NCBI GenBank assembly: GCA_035529405.1
Contig: DATKWV010000004.1
Span: forward strand, 1 to 9,774
Length of the DNA: 9,774 bases
From: DATKWV01 sp035529405
GTDB taxonomy: Bacteria; Planctomycetota; Phycisphaerae; Sedimentisphaerales; Anaerobacaceae
Reading direction: 5' to 3'
Positions 6,780-9,774 of this stretch are shown in pieces. The notes below the pieces were generated by a model, which was not told the DNA's origin, made no database searches, and was given only the letters and a program-made list of their open reading frames with translations. The translations under genes were made by a program, and so were the position numbers. Within the stretch, counting starts at the first letter, position 1. Each line of letters starts with the position of its first letter.

Positions 6780-7847
6780 GTGAGTAAATATCTCAGCTAT
6801 CAAAAGGCCGGCGTGGATTTGGATGCAAGTGACGAGATGGTTCGTCAAATCCAGGCATCGGTTTTGGGAACATACGGGCCGAGAGTTGTCCAAATCGAAG
6901 AAGGTTTTGCCGGCATGTTTCGATTGGACTACGACGAGAAACTTTTCAAGAAAAACTACAAAAACCCGGTACTTGTTGCCTGTACGGACGGGGTCGGCAG
7001 CAAGGTACAGCTGGCGGCGGGCATTAAAAAATTCGATACCATCGGTATTGACCTGGTTGCGATGAACGTTAACGACATGCTCGTTTATGGGGCCGAACCT
7101 TTGTTTTTCCTGGATTATCTGGCTGTTCATAAACTTGAACCTGGATTAGTCGCCGAGATGGTAAAAGGTATTGCAGTCGGCTGCAAACTCGCCGACTGTG
7201 CATTGATAGGCGGAGAGACCGCTGAGATGCCGGATACTTACAAGGCCGGCGACCTGGATATGGCGGGTTTTGCGGTAGGTGTAGTTGAGCGAAAAAAAAT
7301 CATTCAGGGCAGTAAAATCAGACAGGGAGACTGCATTTTGGGGCTGGCGTCAAACGGCCTGCACAGCAACGGTTTTGCACTGGTACGGCGTATCTGTTTC
7401 AAAGCGGCCGGCCTGAAAATGACCGACAGAGTAAAAGAACTGGATGGAATGGTGCTGGCAGATGAGTTACTTAAGCCCACACGCATTTACGTGCGGTCAA
7501 TAATCAAACTTTTATCAGGCTACAGGATAAAAAGCATTGTGCACGGCATGGCACATATTACCGGCGGCGGTCTGGCAGGTAATATTCCACGAATTTTACC
7601 GAAAGACTGTGATGCCGTGATTGACAAAAGCACTTGGCCCAGGCCGAAGATATTCACGTTTCTGCAGAAAAAAGGCCCTGTGCAGGAGGAAGAGATGTTC
7701 GGGGTTTTTAATATGGGAATCGGGTTTGTGCTGGTAGTAGCAAAGGATTTTGCCGAGTCGATAGCAAAAAAACTTACGCGATATGGCGAAAGGGTTTATA
7801 AAATCGGCAGAATTACCAGCGGTACCGGAAAAGCAGTTCTCAAATAG
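6780..7847 (+). CDS. purM: Phosphoribosylformylglycinamidine cyclo-ligase (AIR synthetase)
   Basis: PurM closes the imidazole ring in step 5 of purine synthesis: FGAM plus ATP gives aminoimidazole ribotide, as a cytosolic dimer. The 355-residue length is close to the E. coli enzyme. Motifs in order are the opening SYQKAGVDLDA, the glycine-rich ACTDGVGSKVQLA (67-79), DLVAMNVNDMLVYGAEPLFF (91-110), GGETAEMP (144-151), SNGLHSNGFALVR (191-203), AHITGGGLAGNIPRILP (258-274) and MFGVFNMGIGF (306-316). Together these give the complete N- and C-terminal halves of the PurM fold. The start is GTG, preceded by GAGGTG at 6764-6769 with a ten-base spacing. The 62-base gap after purF contains no terminator, so the two are very likely one operon. 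The next gene, a URO-D paralogue, begins within 28 bases of the stop, so it is probably co-transcribed although its role in purine metabolism is not evident. Confidence 0.98.
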   Translation: MSKYLSYQKAGVDLDASDEMVRQIQASVLGTYGPRVVQIEEGFAGMFRLDYDEKLFKKNYKNPVLVACTDGVGSKVQLAAGIKKFDTIGIDLVAMNVNDMLVYGAEPLFFLDYLAVHKLEPGLVAEMVKGIAVGCKLADCALIGGETAEMPDTYKAGDLDMAGFAVGVVERKKIIQGSKIRQGDCILGLASNGLHSNGFALVRRICFKAAGLKMTDRVKELDGMVLADELLKPTRIYVRSIIKLLSGYRIKSIVHGMAHITGGGLAGNIPRILPKDCDAVIDKSTWPRPKIFTFLQKKGPVQEEEMFGVFNMGIGFVLVVAKDFAESIAKKLTRYGERVYKIGRITSGTGKAVLK

Positions 7848-7875
7848 AGAACAAAAAGTGACTAAAGTGACTGAT

Positions 7876-9060
7876 ATGGAACAACTTTATACGCGGCGAC
7901 TCAATCGCTACGTTACGGCAATGCGAAATGAGAAACCCGATTGTGTTCCGATTCGTCCGTTTGTCGCTGAGTTTACAGCCAAGTACGCAGGTTATACCAT
8001 ACAAGAGGTGACGTTTGACCTCGAAAAGGCCCTGGCCGCTGCCCGTAAATGTGCCGTTGATTTCGACTGGGATGCGGTAGTGCCGAATATGGTCCATGTA
8101 TGGGCGGGCCTTACGGAGGCTGTCGGGTTGAGGTATTATGCCTATCCAGGTATTCAACTGGCGCCGGATACATGCTTTCAGTATATTGAGCCGCCGGAAG
8201 ATAAAGCGTTTATGAAACCTGATGAGTACGACCAGCTTATCGAGGACCCGACAGGGTATTTATTTAATGTCTGGCTTGGGCGTGTCTGTGGCGATGTGAA
8301 TGCAAAGGGGCAGCCGACCTCATATCGGAACAATATGTCCTTTTTGAAGGGTGGTATGGCGATGATGTCGTGTTTCAATGCCCTTGCTAAGCAAAATGAA
8401 CTTCTTCGCACCGAGTGCGGGACGGTCTCGGCTATTTCGGGCATTCTAAAAGCGCCGTTGGATATTATTACCGATAAACTGCGGGGCTACCTGGGTATGT
8501 GTACGGATTTGTATGAGCGGCCGGACAAGGTGCTCGCTGCGTGCGAAGCTTTTATGCCGCACCTGCTGTATATGGCCCTTTCCGGCGCGGACGGCGAAAA
8601 GAATGTCCCCATCGCAATCTGGATGCATCGCGGATGTGTGCCTTTTGTATCCCACCAACATTTTGATAAAATTTACTGGCCCACCCTTAAACCAATCGTC
8701 GAGCAAATCTGGGCTAAGGGACATCAGGTTTTGTTCTATGCCGAAGGTAAATGGGCGGCGCACTTACAGGCTTTTGCCGAATTGCCCGAGCGCAGCATAA
8801 TTTTCCACGTTGACCAGGACGACATATTTGAGGTTCACAAGGTACTTGGGCACAAGTTCTGCATCAGCGGCGGTATCCCCAATTTTCTGTTGAGCTACGG
8901 TACACCAGAGCAGGTGCGAAGCTATTGTAAAAAGGTAATTGACACCGTAGCACGAGACGGTGGATACATTATGGATGCCAGTGCTATAATGCAGGATGAT
9001 ACCAGCGTCGAAAACCTCAGGGCTATGACCGAATTTACACGTGAGTACGGAGTGTACTAA
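7876..9060 (+). CDS. Divergent URO-D superfamily protein without the HxC motif
   Basis: Taken from the ATG at 7876 the protein has 394 residues. It has the URO-D fold pattern: RRLNRYVTAMRNEKPDCVPI at the start, a central region, FCISGGIPNFLLSYGTPEQV (329-347) and a C-terminal MDASAIMQDDTSVENLRAM (366-384). The region that in the first paralogue holds the HxC pair is FYAEGKWAAHLQAF (287-300) here, and no C-terminal Cys is placed as a third ligand, so zinc-dependent methyl transfer of the MtaA type is unlikely. Function is unknown. It is not convincing as HemE. Three in-frame starts occur nine bases apart (GTG 7858, GTG 7867, ATG 7876) on a repeated AGTGACT. I prefer the ATG because it gives the usual short N-terminus, but GTG 7858 has a weak GAGA at a fair distance. 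The frame is open back to 7783 inside purM, which is not used. The downstream small ORF overlaps its stop. Confidence 0.85.
   Translation: MEQLYTRRLNRYVTAMRNEKPDCVPIRPFVAEFTAKYAGYTIQEVTFDLEKALAAARKCAVDFDWDAVVPNMVHVWAGLTEAVGLRYYAYPGIQLAPDTCFQYIEPPEDKAFMKPDEYDQLIEDPTGYLFNVWLGRVCGDVNAKGQPTSYRNNMSFLKGGMAMMSCFNALAKQNELLRTECGTVSAISGILKAPLDIITDKLRGYLGMCTDLYERPDKVLAACEAFMPHLLYMALSGADGEKNVPIAIWMHRGCVPFVSHQHFDKIYWPTLKPIVEQIWAKGHQVLFYAEGKWAAHLQAFAELPERSIIFHVDQDDIFEVHKVLGHKFCISGGIPNFLLSYGTPEQVRSYCKKVIDTVARDGGYIMDASAIMQDDTSVENLRAMTEFTREYGVY
9049..9052 (+). promoter_or_regulatory. Ribosome binding site for the overlapping small ORF
   Basis: GGAG sits in the last codons of the URO-D paralogue, seven bases before the ATG at 9060-9062. 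Good spacing makes the following 56-codon frame a credible translated gene and not only a chance opening. Confidence 0.55.
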
Positions 9061-9230
9061 TGAACGAGCAAATCAAGCAGGATAGGAAACCGGGCGTGTG
9101 CATCCCCTGGGAAGAGAAATTGAAGGAACTGCCAGAAATTTCAGGCAACAGGCAGCTCATCCGGCAAACGTGGGAAGACACCGATGCGTTGGGTTACATA
9201 TATGTCTGGTACTGCCTGCTTGCCTGGTGA
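9060..9230 (+). CDS. Small ORF of 56 codons linking the URO-D and Gfo/Idh genes, unknown function
   Basis: I do not recognise this protein. It starts at an ATG whose A is the last base of the preceding TAA stop (TAATGA arrangement) and has GGAG seven bases upstream. It ends at TGA 9228-9230, which overlaps a GTG (9227-9229) in the frame of the next gene. By hand count about two thirds of its codons (38 of 55 after the start) end in G or C, as expected of coding sequence in this genome. The first 45 residues are polar and mixed (MNEQIKQDRKPGVCIPWEEK, then KLKELPEISGN-like text); the last 12 are aromatic and hydrophobic (GYIYVWYCLLAW). It could be a small partner of either neighbour, a leader-type coupler, or the remnant of a longer gene. 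No domain is claimed. Confidence 0.55.
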   Translation: MNEQIKQDRKPGVCIPWEEKLKELPEISGNRQLIRQTWEDTDALGYIYVWYCLLAW

Positions 9231-9253
9231 AAGCCAAACACCCTGTGCCTGTG

Positions 9254-9774
9254 ATGAGTAAAAATAAGCTGTCCAGACGAAGTTTTCTAAACAGTGCCGC
9301 AACTGCCGCCGCGGCAGCAGTAACATTCCCGTATATTGTCCCTTTTTCAGCACTTGGTAAAGCCGGACTTCGGCGAGCTCAGTCGAGCCGCACTGTCGCT
9401 GCAAGCAATCGAATTGCACTGGGCTTTGTCGGTGTCGGAAGCCACGGTATTGGGGTTAACTTAAAGAATTTCCTGGCTAACCAGGATACTCAAGTGGTAG
9501 CGGTTTGCGATGTTGACAGCAGCCATCACCAACAAGCCCGGCATATAGTGAACGAAAAATACGCAAACCAGGATTGTGCCGCTTACAATGATTTTCGCGA
9601 ACTTATAGGCCGGGATGACATTGATGCCGTGGTAGTATCCACGCCTGACCATTGGCACGTTCCCATATCTATTGCCACAGTGTGTGGGGGTAAAGATGTT
9701 TACTGTGAAAAGCCTCTTACCGTGACGGTTGCCGAGGGCCGGGTCCTCAGTGACGCGGTCAGACGGTACTGTCG
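9254..9774 (+). CDS. Gfo/Idh/MocA-family oxidoreductase with Tat signal, incomplete at the right edge
   Basis: From the ATG at 9254 the window holds 173 residues. Residues 1-30 are a twin-arginine export signal: LSRRSFLNSAATAAAAAV, with the S-R-R-x-F-L core and an alanine-rich hydrophobic stretch. Mature sequence begins as an NAD(P)-binding Rossmann fold: RIALGFVGVGSHGIG (53-67, the GxGxxG loop), VVAVCDVD (81-88), DIDAVVVSTPDHWH (122-135) and the family motif CEKPLT (151-156). Members oxidise or epimerise sugars and cyclitols; the exported, Tat-dependent type is common in Planctomycetota and Bacteroidota and is thought to use a tightly bound cofactor outside the cytoplasm. The true start is uncertain: the frame is also open from a GTG at 9227 overlapping the previous stop, and GTG codons occur at 9245 and 9251. 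None has a strong Shine-Dalgarno, so coupling to the small ORF is likely. Substrate cannot be deduced. Confidence 0.92.
   Translation, partial: MSKNKLSRRSFLNSAATAAAAAVTFPYIVPFSALGKAGLRRAQSSRTVAASNRIALGFVGVGSHGIGVNLKNFLANQDTQVVAVCDVDSSHHQQARHIVNEKYANQDCAAYNDFRELIGRDDIDAVVVSTPDHWHVPISIATVCGGKDVYCEKPLTVTVAEGRVLSDAVRRYC

Noticed and set aside
7783..7875. 31-residue extension of the second URO-D protein into purM
   Set aside because: It would overlap the conserved end of purM by 65 bases, has no Shine-Dalgarno, and family members start close to the RRLNRYVTAMR segment.
9141..9658. Minus-strand open frames opposite the small ORF and Gfo/Idh gene
   Set aside because: They oppose the unmistakable Rossmann and EKP motifs of the oxidoreductase and have no recognisable content.
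1..9774. CRISPR array, tRNA, rRNA, riboswitch, insertion sequence or prophage
   Set aside because: I found no regularly spaced repeats, tRNA-like cloverleaf, transposase or integrase motifs, or phage genes on either strand. A purine riboswitch was considered upstream of purF, but the leader of about 62 bases is short and I see no such fold.

Overview
This window looks like ordinary chromosome from an anaerobic or microaerophilic bacterium of the Planctomycetota, most likely Phycisphaerae (Sedimentisphaerales-like). That assignment is inferred from gene content and protein style. It rests on two uroporphyrinogen-decarboxylase (URO-D) superfamily paralogues, a twin-arginine-exported Gfo/Idh/MocA oxidoreductase, a YD/RHS-repeat protein, a proline-rich parvulin lipoprotein and moderate GC. 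Another member of the PVC group is possible. No rRNA, tRNA, CRISPR array or transposase gene is visible.

Left arm, minus strand (1-1582): a 5'-truncated YD/RHS-repeat fragment runs off the left edge. Next to it is a complete envelope peptidyl-prolyl isomerase with a signal peptide, a long Pro/Glu/Ala linker and a parvulin domain. A 344-base divergent intergenic region (1583-1926) with several inverted repeats and one candidate promoter separates this arm from the plus-strand genes.

Centre and right, plus strand: a URO-D-family protein that keeps an HxC metal-binding motif is followed after one base by a 12-TM sugar-porter MFS transporter, and that pair ends near a small hairpin with a T-rich tail. 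Then come a YbgC-type thioesterase, purF (amidophosphoribosyltransferase of the Fe-S, propeptide-bearing type) behind its own promoter-like sequence and a 12-bp palindrome, and purM (AIR synthetase). These are followed within 28 bases by a second, divergent URO-D-family protein without the HxC motif, a 56-codon small ORF joined to both neighbours by start/stop overlaps, and a Tat-signal Gfo/Idh/MocA oxidoreductase that runs off the right edge.

The genes group functionally as (i) a URO-D/sugar transporter pair, possibly uptake and methyl-group or related processing of a carbohydrate-like substrate; (ii) de novo purine synthesis (PurF step 1, PurM step 5); and (iii) a URO-D/small ORF/Gfo-Idh cassette that appears translationally chained to the purine genes. 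I see no convincing evidence of a wholly new defence or mobile system. The most interesting items are the hidden 56-codon ORF, the two contrasting URO-D paralogues with their partners, and the palindrome at the purF promoter.
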